Positions 26,276 through 35,407 are shown, counted from the stretch's first letter. The stretch is DNA of 50,166 nt from an uncultured Nocardioides sp. (GCF_946885725.1 NZ_CAMPGZ010000004.1:1-50166), one strand, 5' to 3'. Notes: generated from the sequence alone by a model not told the origin. Program-made: numbers and translations.

Positions 26276-27703
26276 ATGGCCCGCCACGCCTCTCGAGCCG
26301 GTTCAGTCGCACCGGCGTCTCACGCCCCGATCGCGGCCGCGTTTGCCTCCGTAGCCGGGTGGGCGTTCGACTTGTTCGACCTGTTTCTGTTGCTGTACGT
26401 GGCGGGACCGGTCGGTCGACAGATCTTTCCGGCGCACAGTGAGACGCTGAGCCTCGCCGCCGTCTTCGCATCATTCGCCGTCAGCGTTCTGATGCGCCCG
26501 TCCGGAGCGGCGATCTTCGGCGAGCTCGCAGACCGTAAGGGGCGCAAGGCCATCATGGTCACCGTCCTCGCCGGAGTCGGTCTCTCGACTGCTGCGATGG
26601 GTCTGGTGCCGACCTACGCCTCGATCGGAGTCGCCGCGCCGATCATCTTCCTCGTGCTCCGCGTCGTGCAGGGGCTCTTCGTCGGTGGCGTGACCGCGAC
26701 GACGCACACGCTGGGCACCGAGAGCGTGGACCCGCGCTGGCGCGGTCTGATGAGCGGGTTGGTCGGCGGTGGTGGCGCCGGCCTCGGCGCCGCGATGGCC
26801 AGTCTCGCCTTCATCGCGATCAGCGGCTTCTTCCCTGGCGACTCGTTCGACGAGGTCGGGTGGCGCTTCATGTTCTTCACCGGGCTGCTCGGGGGCCTGC
26901 TCAGCCTGTTCGTGCTGACCAAGGTGGAGGAGTCGCCACTGTGGGCCGCCGAGCAGGAAAAGGTCAAGGCGGACCCGCTCCGAGCGCCGGTGAAGCGGAT
27001 GCGCTTCCGGGACCTCGCCACGGGCCGGTACCGCAAGATCCTGTTCATCAACATCGCGGTCGCTGCAGGCGCGGGCGGCCAGTACTACTTGACTTCGGGC
27101 TTCCTGCCGACGCTGCTGGACTCTGTCATGGGTATGCCTGCCAGTAGTCGAGGCGCGATCCTGCTCACCGCCAGCCTGGTCGTCGTCGTCGCCGCCACGG
27201 CGGCTGGTGAGCTGAGCGAGCGAATCGGCCGTCGAAAGACCATGCTGGGCTTCGGGGCGGTCAACCTCGTCGCGCTGCCGGGAATCACCCTGACCCTCGT
27301 CAACGTCGATCCTCACAGCACCGCCGCGGTCCTGCTGCTCGCGTGCCTGCTTGCCTTCCTGGCGAACGCTGCCTACGCGCCGGTGCTGATCTTTCTCAAC
27401 GAGCGGTATCCCACCGCGCTCCGGTCACGCGGCACAGCCGTGTCCTGGAACACCGGGTTCATGGTGGGTGGCCTCACGCCAACCTTTGTGAACCTGCTCT
27501 CTCCTGAGATCGGTGACGTGCCGAGCCGCCTCGCGATGTTCATCGTCGGCGTGGTCGTGGTTTTCCTCGTCGCCGTGGGTGTCAGCCCGGAGACGCGAGG
27601 CAACCTGGACCGCCCTGACGAGGACCTCCCCGAGGAAGCCCACGCCGACGCTGCAGAAACGGAGCGCGCACTGAGCGCGTCGACCAACAACGAAGGGCGC
27701 TAA
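26276..27703 (+). CDS. MFS transporter, metabolite:H+ symporter type (organic/aromatic acid uptake)
   Basis: 475-aa inner-membrane transporter with about 12 hydrophobic helices. The loop 2-3 motif GELADRKGRKAIM and the matching GELSERIGRRKTM in the second half identify the major facilitator superfamily. The start FASVAGWAFDLFDLFLLLYV resembles the D-rich first helix of aromatic-acid and metabolite:H+ symporters. ATG at 26276 with AAGGGA 9 nt upstream is preferred over a GTG at 26246. It stands next to the ligase/molybdenum-hydroxylase cluster and probably imports its substrate, an organic acid. Confidence 0.85.
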   Translation: MARHASRAGSVAPASHAPIAAAFASVAGWAFDLFDLFLLLYVAGPVGRQIFPAHSETLSLAAVFASFAVSVLMRPSGAAIFGELADRKGRKAIMVTVLAGVGLSTAAMGLVPTYASIGVAAPIIFLVLRVVQGLFVGGVTATTHTLGTESVDPRWRGLMSGLVGGGGAGLGAAMASLAFIAISGFFPGDSFDEVGWRFMFFTGLLGGLLSLFVLTKVEESPLWAAEQEKVKADPLRAPVKRMRFRDLATGRYRKILFINIAVAAGAGGQYYLTSGFLPTLLDSVMGMPASSRGAILLTASLVVVVAATAAGELSERIGRRKTMLGFGAVNLVALPGITLTLVNVDPHSTAAVLLLACLLAFLANAAYAPVLIFLNERYPTALRSRGTAVSWNTGFMVGGLTPTFVNLLSPEIGDVPSRLAMFIVGVVVVFLVAVGVSPETRGNLDRPDEDLPEEAHADAAETERALSASTNNEGR

Positions 27704-27711
27704 GCATCGCC

Positions 27712-27762
27712 GCGCTGAGCCACGCAGGACCGCCCGGCACGCTGCGGCTGACGGCTCAGGGC
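27712..27762. terminator. Hairpin between convergent MFS and padR-type genes
   Basis: GCGCTGAGCC (27712-27721) and GGCTCAGGGC (27753-27762) pair over 10 bp with one mismatch across a 31-nt loop. It lies 9 bp after the MFS stop and before the end of the convergent PadR gene, so it may terminate one or both transcripts. Confidence 0.4.
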
Positions 27763-27862
27763 GACAGGCGCCGGACCTGACCGGCGGATCTACGCCCGAG
27801 GAGTCTTATCGCCATGCCCTCCAAGCGAGTCCTGCTGCGTCACATGTTCCACCGACGGGTGC

Positions 27863-28441
27863 TCAATGGGCGGAACGCTCTTCTCGCACATCGGCGCCCT
27901 GCCGCTCGCGCGTGCGCTCTTCCTTCAGCTCCTCCCAGAACCGCAGCGCGGCATACTCCATCGCGAGTCCGAGTCGCAGTGGAACCATCCGGTCCGCGAC
28001 ATCCGCCCGATCTCCGAACCGAGCCTGAATGGCCTCGTAGGTGGCGATCCGTTCACGATGCTGCTCGACCTGCTCCTCCGACAGTCGCAAGATGTCGGAT
28101 CGGTCCGCGAACTCACCGAAGAACAACTTGAGCTCGGCGACGTCACGCACCTGCAGCTGTTCCTCCGTCGGTTCGGCCAGCCATTCGCGCAGGGCGTCCA
28201 TGCCCAGGGGCGTCACTGTGTAGGTCTGTCGCCGGCGGCCGTCTTCCTCGGACTCGACCTCGAGCATGCCGAGCTCGACAAGTCGCTTGGGCTCGGAATA
28301 GAGCTGGGCGTGGGGGAACGGCCAGAAGAACCCGACGGAGTTCTGCACTGCTCGCTTCAGGTCGTACGACGTCGAGGGACCCCGCATCGCGACCATCCCG
28401 AGTACGACGTACGACGTCGGCGTGAGCTTGGCGGTTGACAT
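27863..28441 (-). CDS. PadR-family transcriptional regulator
   Basis: 192-aa cytoplasmic regulator. The N-terminal winged helix (LTPTSYVVLGMVAMRGPSTS, then HAQLYSEPKRLVELGMLEVE) is the PadR domain. The C-terminal ~90 residues are a helical Vir_act_alpha_C-type dimerisation region with many Glu and Arg. PadR proteins often sense phenolic or related acids and repress neighbouring genes. It diverges from the acyl-CoA ligase with about 70 bp between starts, so it probably controls that operon, itself and perhaps the MFS gene. ATG at 28441 is preferred over an ORF start at 28453. Confidence 0.88.
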   Translation of the reverse strand: MSTAKLTPTSYVVLGMVAMRGPSTSYDLKRAVQNSVGFFWPFPHAQLYSEPKRLVELGMLEVESEEDGRRRQTYTVTPLGMDALREWLAEPTEEQLQVRDVAELKLFFGEFADRSDILRLSEEQVEQHRERIATYEAIQARFGDRADVADRMVPLRLGLAMEYAALRFWEELKEERTRERQGADVREERSAH

Positions 28442-28474
28442 GGTCCAAAGCATATCGTAGCGTGCTCAACGTAC

Positions 28475-28503
28475 GGAACAGATCATCTGAGTAGTATGGT
28501 TGG
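28475..28503. promoter_or_regulatory. Candidate operator in the padR-type/ligase divergent promoter
   Basis: GGAACAGA (28475-28482) and GTATGGTTGG (28494-28503) are the reverse complements of TCTGTTCC and CCAACCATAC, close to the elements downstream of the MFS promoter at 26205-26225. The gap between the two elements differs (11 bp here, 2 bp there). The site would block transcription of the ligase gene. Regulator assignment to the adjacent PadR protein is inference. Confidence 0.35.
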
Positions 28504-28510
28504 AGAGCAG

Positions 28511-30082
28511 ATGGACTTGGCGACGGCCCTGCGGTGGACCACCGAGCGCTACCCGCATCGCCTCGCTGTGGGTGGCCGTTCGCCAATGTCGTACGCCGAG
28601 TGGGACGCGCGCACCGAGAGGGTCGCCCACGCGTTGAACGCGCTCGGTGCCGACGAGGGAAGTCGGGTCATCCTCATGCTGCAGGGCGGCGAGCCGCTCG
28701 CCACGCTGCACCTGGCAGCCCAAAAGGCACGAGTCGTCTCGTTGCCCCTCTCGACGCGGTTCGGCCCCGCCGAGCTGGCCTACTGCATCGAAGACTGCGA
28801 TCCCGCGCTGATCGCAGTCGACGAGCACACCCACAACCTCGTCACTCACGCCCTGGAGCAGGTCTCCGAGCCGCCGCGTGTGGTGTGGGGGGGTCGAGCC
28901 GAGAACGCGCCCGAGGACATGGCGTCGGTGTGGTGGCTCGCGGATCGGGCGCCGGCCACGGCAGTTCCGGTGAACCCGCGTGAGGACGACCTGAGCGTGA
29001 TCCTGTACACCTCCGGCACCAGCGGACGCCCCAAGGGCGTGCCTCGCACCCATCGAGCCGAGCACCACGCCGCCCTGGCGCACTTGATCCAGACCGGCCA
29101 CGCACCCGGCGAGACGACCCTGGGCGTCATGCCGTTGTTCCACACGATGGGACTGCGGACTCTGCTCTCCAGCGTCGTCGCGGCCGGCACCTGGGTGCCG
29201 CAGCCGAAGTTCGAGGCCGAGGAGTCGCTCGACCTGATCATCGGCGAGAAGGTCAGCGCGCTCTACCTGGTGCCCACCATCTACTGGTCGCTCCTCCAGA
29301 CCGGACGTCTGGCTGAGGCCGTCAGTGTGCGGAAGCTGGCCTACGCGGGTGCGGCGATGACGCCGACGCTGGCTCAGAAGCTCGCGGACGCCGTGCAGCC
29401 GGAGCGATTCGTCAACCACTACGGGAGCACGGAGATCTACACCTTCACGATCGGACCGGACAACGCGGCGAAGCCCGGTTGCGCGGGCCGGGCGGGCGTC
29501 TTCTCGCGGATACGGGTGGTGGACCCGGATCCGGTTGCCGCGCCGGACCAGGTCGTGAGAGACGGCGAGCGCGGCCAGGTGATCGCCTCGTTGAGCAACC
29601 CCGAGGCGTTCTCCGGCTACTGGCGCCGTCCGGACGCGGACGCGAAGTCGATCCGGGACGGGTGGTACTTCACCGGCGACCTTGCCGTCGCGGACGAGGA
29701 CGGTGATCTGTGGGTCTCCGGGCGCGTGGACGACATGATCAATTCCGGTGGCGAGAACATCTATCCCGAGGAGATCGAGCGGGCGCTGGCCGCCAGCCCG
29801 GACCTCGACGAGGTCATCGTGGCAGGCACCTCCCACGACAAGTGGGGACATGCGGTGACGGCCTTCGTGGTGGGCAAGCCCGGCAGCACGCCCGAGGAGA
29901 CGCTGGCGAAGGTCGACGAGTTCGCTCGGGCGGAGTCCGGCCTGCCGTCGATGAAGCGACCCAAGCGATACGTCGTAGTGGACCAGATTCCGAAGTCCGC
30001 GGTCGGCAAGATCCTGCGCCGCCAGCTCACTGCGGGTGAGTTCACGGCTCTCGCCGACTCCGAGGAAGGAAGTCACTCATGA
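28511..30082 (+). CDS. Acyl-CoA ligase (AMP-forming), HmfD-like candidate 2-furoyl-CoA synthetase
   Basis: 523-aa ANL-superfamily enzyme, joining a carboxylic acid to CoA through an acyl-adenylate. Motifs seen: YTSGTSGRPKGV (about residues 166-177), YGSTE, GWYFTGDLAV, GRVDDMINSGGENIYPEEIE, and the catalytic Lys in KSAVGKILRR near the end. The ATG at 28511 has GGAG 5 nt upstream; an ATG at 28496 without a good site is the alternative (528 aa). It is first in an operon with a molybdenum hydroxylase and a crotonase, the gene content of the hmfABCDE furoate pathway. An aryl/hydroxycinnamoyl-CoA ligase is the alternative. Confidence 0.85.
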   Translation: MDLATALRWTTERYPHRLAVGGRSPMSYAEWDARTERVAHALNALGADEGSRVILMLQGGEPLATLHLAAQKARVVSLPLSTRFGPAELAYCIEDCDPALIAVDEHTHNLVTHALEQVSEPPRVVWGGRAENAPEDMASVWWLADRAPATAVPVNPREDDLSVILYTSGTSGRPKGVPRTHRAEHHAALAHLIQTGHAPGETTLGVMPLFHTMGLRTLLSSVVAAGTWVPQPKFEAEESLDLIIGEKVSALYLVPTIYWSLLQTGRLAEAVSVRKLAYAGAAMTPTLAQKLADAVQPERFVNHYGSTEIYTFTIGPDNAAKPGCAGRAGVFSRIRVVDPDPVAAPDQVVRDGERGQVIASLSNPEAFSGYWRRPDADAKSIRDGWYFTGDLAVADEDGDLWVSGRVDDMINSGGENIYPEEIERALAASPDLDEVIVAGTSHDKWGHAVTAFVVGKPGSTPEETLAKVDEFARAESGLPSMKRPKRYVVVDQIPKSAVGKILRRQLTAGEFTALADSEEGSHS

Positions 30083-32481
30083 CCCGCCTCGCCCGCGTCG
30101 AGGACGCCGCATTGCTCACCGGGCAGGGTCGGTTCCTCGACGATCTGGATCCGCTTCCGGGCACGCTCGTCGCGGCCGTCGTGCGAAGCCCCCACGCGCA
30201 CGCCCGCATCCGCCGAGTCGACCTCGAGCGCGCCCGTAGGCAGCCCGGTGTCGCGGCAGTCATCGGCCCCGATGAGGTCCTGCAAACGCTGAAGCCTTTC
30301 CCGCTGTCGGTCAAGACCCCGCATCCTTACTTTCCGACCGCCACGGACAAGGCCCGCTTCGTGGGTGAGCCAGTGGCTGTCGTGGTGGCCACCGACCGGT
30401 ACCTGGCGGAGGACGCGGCCGAGCTCGTCGAGGTCGACTACGAGCCGTTGCAGGCTGTGGTGCGTACCGACAAGGCTCTCGAGCCGGGAGCTCCGTTGCT
30501 CCATGAGCAGGCCACGAGCAACGTGGCCACCGACCGTACGTTCACGTTCGGTGAGGTGGACCAGGCCTTCGCCGACGCCGAACGCGTGGTCACACGCAGG
30601 TACTCCTTCCCCCGCTACTCCTCCACCCCGATGGAGTGCTACTCCGTGGTCGCGGAGTGGCGGGACGGGGTGGGCGGCCCCGAGGTGACCGCACACGCCA
30701 ACTTCCACGGTCCGTTCTCCATGGCTCCGGTGGTCGCGGGCTCCCTGGGTATACCGACCTCGTCGCTGAGGCTGGTGGTCCCCGCCGACATCGGCGGGAG
30801 CTTCGGCATCAAGTCCGCGGTGTACCCGTACATCTCGCTCATGGCCCTGGCCAGCAAGCACGCCGGCCGGCCGGTCCGCTGGACCGAGGACCGGCTCGAG
30901 CACCAGGTCGCCAGCTCGGCCGGCTCGGATCGGCTGATGACGTTCGAGGCGGCCATCGACACCGCCGGTGTCGTGAAGGCGCTGCGGGTCGACCTCATCG
31001 ACAACGTCGGTGCCTACCTCCGTCCGCCGGAGCCGAGCACGTTGTACCGCTGCTTCGGCAACATCACCGGTGCCTACAAGGTCGACTCGGTCACCATCAG
31101 GGCCCGAGCCGTGGTGACGAACAAGATGCCGACAGGCCTGAACCGAGGCTTCGGCGGTCAACAGCTGTACTTCGGACTCGAGCGGCTGATGGATGACATC
31201 GCACGAGAGGTCGGCATCGACCCGGCCGAGGTGCGTCGCCGGAACATGATCACCGCGGACTCCTTCCCCTATGCCACGCCCAGCGGGGGCATCTACGACT
31301 CAGGTGACTACCACCGCGCTCTAGAGCTCGCGCTCGAGAACGTCGACTACGAGCGGCTCCGCAAGGAGCAGCGCGTAGCACGCGAGAACGGCGAGTGGAT
31401 GGGCATCGGCGTGGCCACGATCGTGGACCCATCGGCCACCAACATCGGGTACATCGGGCTGGCGACGCCCGTGGAGGACCGGACTGCTCGCCGCGGCAAG
31501 TCCGGCTCCACCGAGCACGTCCGCGTCACGGTGGACCCCCAGGGCGTGGTCTCGGTCCTACTCGGCTCGGTTCCCCAGGGACAGGGCCACGCCACAGTGG
31601 CTCGCGACCTTATCGCCCAGCATCTTGGGTTACCGGTGGAGCAGGTGCGCCCTCGGGTCGAGATGGATACCGCTAGCACGCCCTGGACGATCAGCTCCGG
31701 CAGCTACTCCTCCCGGTTCGCTCCGCTTCTCACGAGCGCCCTGCTCGAGGCCGCGGACCGTATCGCCGAGACGATCAAGGTGGCTGCCTCGGTCCTCCTG
31801 CAGGTCGACCCTGACTCCTTGGAGCTGGCCGAGGGCATGGTCCGTGTCGTTGGCGACCCGGACAAGGCCATCGCGTTCCGCCACGCCGCCGGGCTCGTCC
31901 ACTGGGACCCCGGGTCGCTCCCCGACGGATTCGCAGCCCGGCTCTACGAGGAGGCAGCGTTCACTCCGCCGCAGTCGAAGGCCGCCTCGCGAACCGACCA
32001 GATCAACTCGAGCCTCTGCTACGGCTTCGTGGCGGACGTTGTGGTCGTGCGCATCGACAAGGAGACGCTGGCGATCACCATCGAGGAGCTGTCCACGGTC
32101 CATGACGCCGGCACGATTCTCAACCAGACCCTGCTCGACGGACAGGTGCACGGCGCGATCGTCCAAGCGCTCGGTGGTGCGCTGTTCGAGGAAATGTCGT
32201 ACTCCGAGTCTGGGCAGCCGACAGCGGGCACGTTCATGGACTACCTGTGCCCCACTTCGGCCGAGTCACTGTTTCCCCTCACCAGTGGCCACCTCGAGAC
32301 GCCGTCCCCGCTGTCACGGCTCGGTGCGAAGGGTTGTGGTGAGGGCAGCTCCATGAGTCTGCCGGTGGCGATCGCGAACGCGGTCGCGGACGCGTTGGTC
32401 GACGAAGACGTCGAGATCACCTCGCTGCCCCTGCACGGCAACGTCCTGCACGAACTGCTCAACACCTCGAAGGGAAACTGA
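30079..32481 (+). CDS. Molybdenum hydroxylase large subunit (xanthine dehydrogenase family, HmfA-like)
   Basis: 800-aa molybdopterin-binding subunit. It starts with the aldehyde oxidase/xanthine dehydrogenase a/b hammerhead (GQGRFLDDLDPLPGTLVAAV, RSPHAHARI) and continues with the Mo-cofactor domain (VPADIGGSFGIKS, GLNRGFGGQQ, SVPQGQGHATVARDL). The catalytic Glu lies in GAKGCGEGSS near the C-terminus. The CO-dehydrogenase loop AYRCSFR is absent, so it is not a CO dehydrogenase. Such enzymes hydroxylate heteroaromatic rings or oxidise aldehydes using water. In the furoyl-CoA pathway the homologous subunit makes 5-hydroxy-2-furoyl-CoA. ATG overlaps the ligase stop. Confidence 0.88.
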   Translation: MTRLARVEDAALLTGQGRFLDDLDPLPGTLVAAVVRSPHAHARIRRVDLERARRQPGVAAVIGPDEVLQTLKPFPLSVKTPHPYFPTATDKARFVGEPVAVVVATDRYLAEDAAELVEVDYEPLQAVVRTDKALEPGAPLLHEQATSNVATDRTFTFGEVDQAFADAERVVTRRYSFPRYSSTPMECYSVVAEWRDGVGGPEVTAHANFHGPFSMAPVVAGSLGIPTSSLRLVVPADIGGSFGIKSAVYPYISLMALASKHAGRPVRWTEDRLEHQVASSAGSDRLMTFEAAIDTAGVVKALRVDLIDNVGAYLRPPEPSTLYRCFGNITGAYKVDSVTIRARAVVTNKMPTGLNRGFGGQQLYFGLERLMDDIAREVGIDPAEVRRRNMITADSFPYATPSGGIYDSGDYHRALELALENVDYERLRKEQRVARENGEWMGIGVATIVDPSATNIGYIGLATPVEDRTARRGKSGSTEHVRVTVDPQGVVSVLLGSVPQGQGHATVARDLIAQHLGLPVEQVRPRVEMDTASTPWTISSGSYSSRFAPLLTSALLEAADRIAETIKVAASVLLQVDPDSLELAEGMVRVVGDPDKAIAFRHAAGLVHWDPGSLPDGFAARLYEEAAFTPPQSKAASRTDQINSSLCYGFVADVVVVRIDKETLAITIEELSTVHDAGTILNQTLLDGQVHGAIVQALGGALFEEMSYSESGQPTAGTFMDYLCPTSAESLFPLTSGHLETPSPLSRLGAKGCGEGSSMSLPVAIANAVADALVDEDVEITSLPLHGNVLHELLNTSKGN

Positions 32482-32482
32482 C

Positions 32483-33262
32483 ATGCCTCTCACTGGAGGA
32501 GAGATCCGGCTGGAGCACAGCCACGACGGCCGCGTGGCGCACCTGGTGATCGACCACGGCCGCTACAACATCATCACGATGGAGACCCGTCAGGTGATGG
32601 CGGACCGCTTCGCCGAGATCGACGCGGACAGGAACGTCCAGGTCGTGGTGATCCGGGCCGAGGGTGAGCACTTCACTTCCGGCGGCGACATCGCCGGCTT
32701 CATGGAGGTCGAGCCGATCGAGCTCACTGACCTCGGCCAGAACATCACCGCACCGGCTCGCAGCCCGAAGCCCGTGATCTGCGCCATCGACGGCTACTGC
32801 TTCGGCGTCGGGCTCGAGCTCGCGCTCTCGGCCGACATCCGAATCGCGACGGACCGCTCACGGTTCGCCCTCCCGGAAATGAAGCTCGGGATGATCCCCG
32901 GCAGTGGGGGGACCCAGCGTCTAGCCCGGCTGATCGGTCTCTCCCGGGCGAAGTACCACATCCTCACCGGCGAGCGGATCACTGGTCAGCAGGCCCTTGA
33001 CTGGGGCCTGACCTCGCACAACTGTGCCGACGCCGCTGAGCTCGAGAAGACCGTCGACGAGGTGGTGAACCTGCTGCTCGGCTACTCGCCGATCGCGATG
33101 CGCACCGCCAAGGAGGTCCTGGACCGAGGCGTCGACGGCCCGCTGTACACGGGCATCGAACTGGAGCGGAAGGCTTACTCGATGCTGCGGGCCAGCCACG
33201 ACTTCGCCGAGGGCGTCGCCGCGTTCGGGGACAAGCGACCCCCCAAGTTCGAGGGTCGGTGA
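32483..33262 (+). CDS. Enoyl-CoA hydratase/isomerase family protein, HmfE-like
   Basis: 259-aa crotonase-fold enzyme. Both catalytic glutamates of canonical hydratases are present at the right 20-residue spacing, in GVGLELALSADIRIA and FALPEMKLGMIPGSGG. The GYCFGVGLEL loop and the C-terminal KRPPKFEGR resemble, from memory, the crotonases of furoate (hmf) clusters. There the HmfE member hydrolyses 2-oxoglutaroyl-CoA or acts on 5-hydroxyfuroyl-CoA-derived lactone. The gene sits between the large and FAD subunits of the molybdenum hydroxylase, so it must act on the same acyl-CoA. A hydroxycinnamoyl-CoA hydratase/lyase is the alternative. Confidence 0.85.
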   Translation: MPLTGGEIRLEHSHDGRVAHLVIDHGRYNIITMETRQVMADRFAEIDADRNVQVVVIRAEGEHFTSGGDIAGFMEVEPIELTDLGQNITAPARSPKPVICAIDGYCFGVGLELALSADIRIATDRSRFALPEMKLGMIPGSGGTQRLARLIGLSRAKYHILTGERITGQQALDWGLTSHNCADAAELEKTVDEVVNLLLGYSPIAMRTAKEVLDRGVDGPLYTGIELERKAYSMLRASHDFAEGVAAFGDKRPPKFEGR

Positions 33263-33269
33263 GAGCCTG

Positions 33270-34175
33270 GTGAAGGCTGCCCCGTTCGCCTATGTGCGCC
33301 CTGGCACGCTCGAGGACACCGTGGCGGAGCTCGCCCGCGACGGTGCCAAGGTGCTCGCCGGCGGTCAATCCCTGGTGCCCGTGCTCGCGATGCGCCTGGG
33401 TCGTCCGACCCAGCTCGTGGACATCAACGCGGTCCCGGAGCTGAACCAGTTGACCCGTGACGACGGGGCAGTGCGTATAGGCGCGACGGTTCGGCAGCGA
33501 AGGGTGCAGAGAGACGAGCTGTCGGCCGCGGTGCCGCTCCTGCGCCTTGCACTGCCGTGGATCGGTCACCGGGAGATCCGCAGCCGGGGGACCGTGTGCG
33601 GCAGCATCGCGCACGCGGACCCCTCGGCCGAGCTTCCGGCCGTCGCCTCGTGCCTGGACGCCACCATGGTGCTCACGAGTGCCGGAGGCCGGCGCGAAGT
33701 ACCGGCACGCGACTTCTTCACCGGAGCGCTGTCCACCGCCCTGCAACCCGACGAGTTGTTGACCGAGATCCGCTTTCCGGTGACTCAGCCGGGAGAGGGA
33801 TTCGGATTTGGGGAGTTCGCCAGGCGCCACGGTGACTTCGCGCTGGCCGGTGTCGCCGCCCGGGTCCGGACAGACCACAACTCTCCAGTCGCCCGCATCA
33901 CCTGTTTCGGCATCTCCGACGTGCCGGTTACCGCGGACGTCTCCGAGCAACTTCGGGCCGCCCTCGAGCACACCGGTACCGCCCCGGCTCGCGCCGACCT
34001 CCAACGGGCGCTGGCCGCGCACGCGGAAGGCGTCGCCCACGATGTCGTCGACACCGGCGGCGACGCCCACGCGAGCCCGGCGTACCGGCGGCGGCTCATC
34101 GCCGCTCTCCTCGCCCGTGAGGTCAGCCGCGCCTACACCCACGCAATCCAGTCCAGCGAAAGAAGCGCCTCATGA
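33270..34175 (+). CDS. Molybdenum hydroxylase FAD-binding subunit (CoxM/HmfB-like)
   Basis: 301-aa medium subunit. FAD-binding motifs are AGGQSLVPVLAMRL (about residues 31-44) and RGTVCGSIAHADPSAELPAV (about residues 109-128), and the C-terminal CO-dehydrogenase flavoprotein domain is complete. It carries electrons from the 2Fe-2S subunit. The GTG start lies 7 bp after the crotonase stop; the end overlaps the next gene as ATGA. Confidence 0.88.
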   Translation: MKAAPFAYVRPGTLEDTVAELARDGAKVLAGGQSLVPVLAMRLGRPTQLVDINAVPELNQLTRDDGAVRIGATVRQRRVQRDELSAAVPLLRLALPWIGHREIRSRGTVCGSIAHADPSAELPAVASCLDATMVLTSAGGRREVPARDFFTGALSTALQPDELLTEIRFPVTQPGEGFGFGEFARRHGDFALAGVAARVRTDHNSPVARITCFGISDVPVTADVSEQLRAALEHTGTAPARADLQRALAAHAEGVAHDVVDTGGDAHASPAYRRRLIAALLAREVSRAYTHAIQSSERSAS

Positions 34176-35407
34176 GGCTGCCGAACAGTTACGCACGCAC
34201 CGAGGCGGACCAGACCGTCGACGTCAAGATGACCATCAATGGCAGTAACGTGTCGATGAGTCTGCCGCCCCGCGTGACGCTCTCCGACGCGCTACGCGAC
34301 CATCTCGGGCTGACCGGGACGCACGTCGGTTGCGAGCACGGAATTTGTGGCATGTGCACGGTGCTGGTGGACGGCGAAGCCGCCCGAGCCTGCCTGCTCT
34401 TCGCAGTCCAGCTCGACGGTGCGGAGATCCTCACCGTCGAGGGTCTGGGTCGACAAGACGACCTGCACCCGCTCCAGGAGTCTTTCGGCCGTCATCACGG
34501 GCTGCAGTGCGGATTCTGCACCCCGGGCTTTCTCATGAGTTCCTACGATCTGCTCACGCACGAGCCGGACGTACGGCGTGAGGACCTGCCCGGCGAGCTC
34601 TCCGGCGTGCTCTGCCGGTGCACGGGCTACCGCAACATCATCGACGCCGTCGATGACGTGGCCGAGGCGCATCGGGACGGGATTCCGGGTCCGGGCAACT
34701 GCGGTCAGCGAGCGTTGGTTGGGCGCAGTCCGGCAGGCTCCTCAGGGGCCGGCACCCCGGAGCGCGACGCTGAGAACGGCGCGGCCGAGGAGGCAGAGTT
34801 CACCGCCCGTCCGAAGGAGATCGCCCTGCCCTCGGGCGAGCCGACGATACAGATCGACGTCACCAGTCGACTCGAGTCAACGCCGGAGGAGGTCGCTCAG
34901 ATCTTCGAGGACGTCCGGTTGCTCGCCCGTTGCCTTCCCGGTGCAGAGCTGACCGACGAACTCGGCGACAACTGGTACCGCGGCCGTGCCCGAATCGCCC
35001 TTGGGCCCGTACGGCTGTCGTTCAACGGCGTGGCGCACATCGTGGAGCAGGCCGGCGACCGGATCGTCATGCGTGCCCAAGGAAAGGACACCGGTGGTGG
35101 CGGCGCCCAAGCGGGCATCGTGATGTCAGCGGCCCCCGAGGAAGACGGCACCTCGCTTCGCGCGGAGGCGAACGTGTTCCTGACGGGCCGCATCGCCGGC
35201 TTTGGTCGTTCCCTGGCCGGAGACGTGAGCCGTCGTATGTTCGAGGACTTCGCTCGCGCACTCGACCGCGCGGCCGCCGGTGAGGAGCCTGACGTCGACC
35301 AACGCCCACCGGGAGCCCTCTCCCTGTTGGTAGAGACGGTGATCGAGCGGATTCGCAACCGGCTCACCAACCGAACGCGCCGGCGGAGCCGGCGCCCGCG
35401 GCGCTAA
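34172..35407 (+). CDS. 2Fe-2S subunit of molybdenum hydroxylase fused to a CoxG/SRPBCC domain
   Basis: 411-aa fusion. Residues ~15-170 form a complete small subunit with a plant-type [2Fe-2S] loop (CEHGICGMC plus a later Cys) and a second C-terminal cluster (CGFCTPGFLM and CRCTGYRNI). A ~50-residue Gly/Ala/Glu-rich linker follows. Residues ~228-365 are a CoxG-type SRPBCC domain (IDVTSRLESTPEEVAQIFED, then LARCLPGAEL). A Pro/Arg-rich tail ends the protein. Free CoxG helps anchor or mature CO dehydrogenase; here it is built into the Fe-S subunit. It is the last gene of the operon. Confidence 0.88.
   Translation: MRLPNSYARTEADQTVDVKMTINGSNVSMSLPPRVTLSDALRDHLGLTGTHVGCEHGICGMCTVLVDGEAARACLLFAVQLDGAEILTVEGLGRQDDLHPLQESFGRHHGLQCGFCTPGFLMSSYDLLTHEPDVRREDLPGELSGVLCRCTGYRNIIDAVDDVAEAHRDGIPGPGNCGQRALVGRSPAGSSGAGTPERDAENGAAEEAEFTARPKEIALPSGEPTIQIDVTSRLESTPEEVAQIFEDVRLLARCLPGAELTDELGDNWYRGRARIALGPVRLSFNGVAHIVEQAGDRIVMRAQGKDTGGGGAQAGIVMSAAPEEDGTSLRAEANVFLTGRIAGFGRSLAGDVSRRMFEDFARALDRAAAGEEPDVDQRPPGALSLLVETVIERIRNRLTNRTRRRSRRPRR
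35377..35395. terminator. GC hairpin at the end of the molybdenum-hydroxylase operon
   Basis: GCGCCGGC (35377-35384) and GCCGGCGC (35388-35395) form an 8-bp stem with a 3-nt loop, just before the stop codon of the last gene. It may act as the terminator for this operon, which converges on the AraC gene. Weak evidence, since GC-rich coding sequence forms such stems by chance. Confidence 0.25.

Noticed and set aside
27814..28131. Plus-strand frame opposite the PadR-type gene
   Set aside because: Arg/Pro/Ala-rich shadow antisense to a clear PadR gene.
30079..35407. Aerobic CO dehydrogenase (coxMSL)
   Set aside because: The large subunit lacks the AYRCSFR loop required for the Mo-Cu site, there are no coxDEF genes, and a ligase and crotonase are interleaved.
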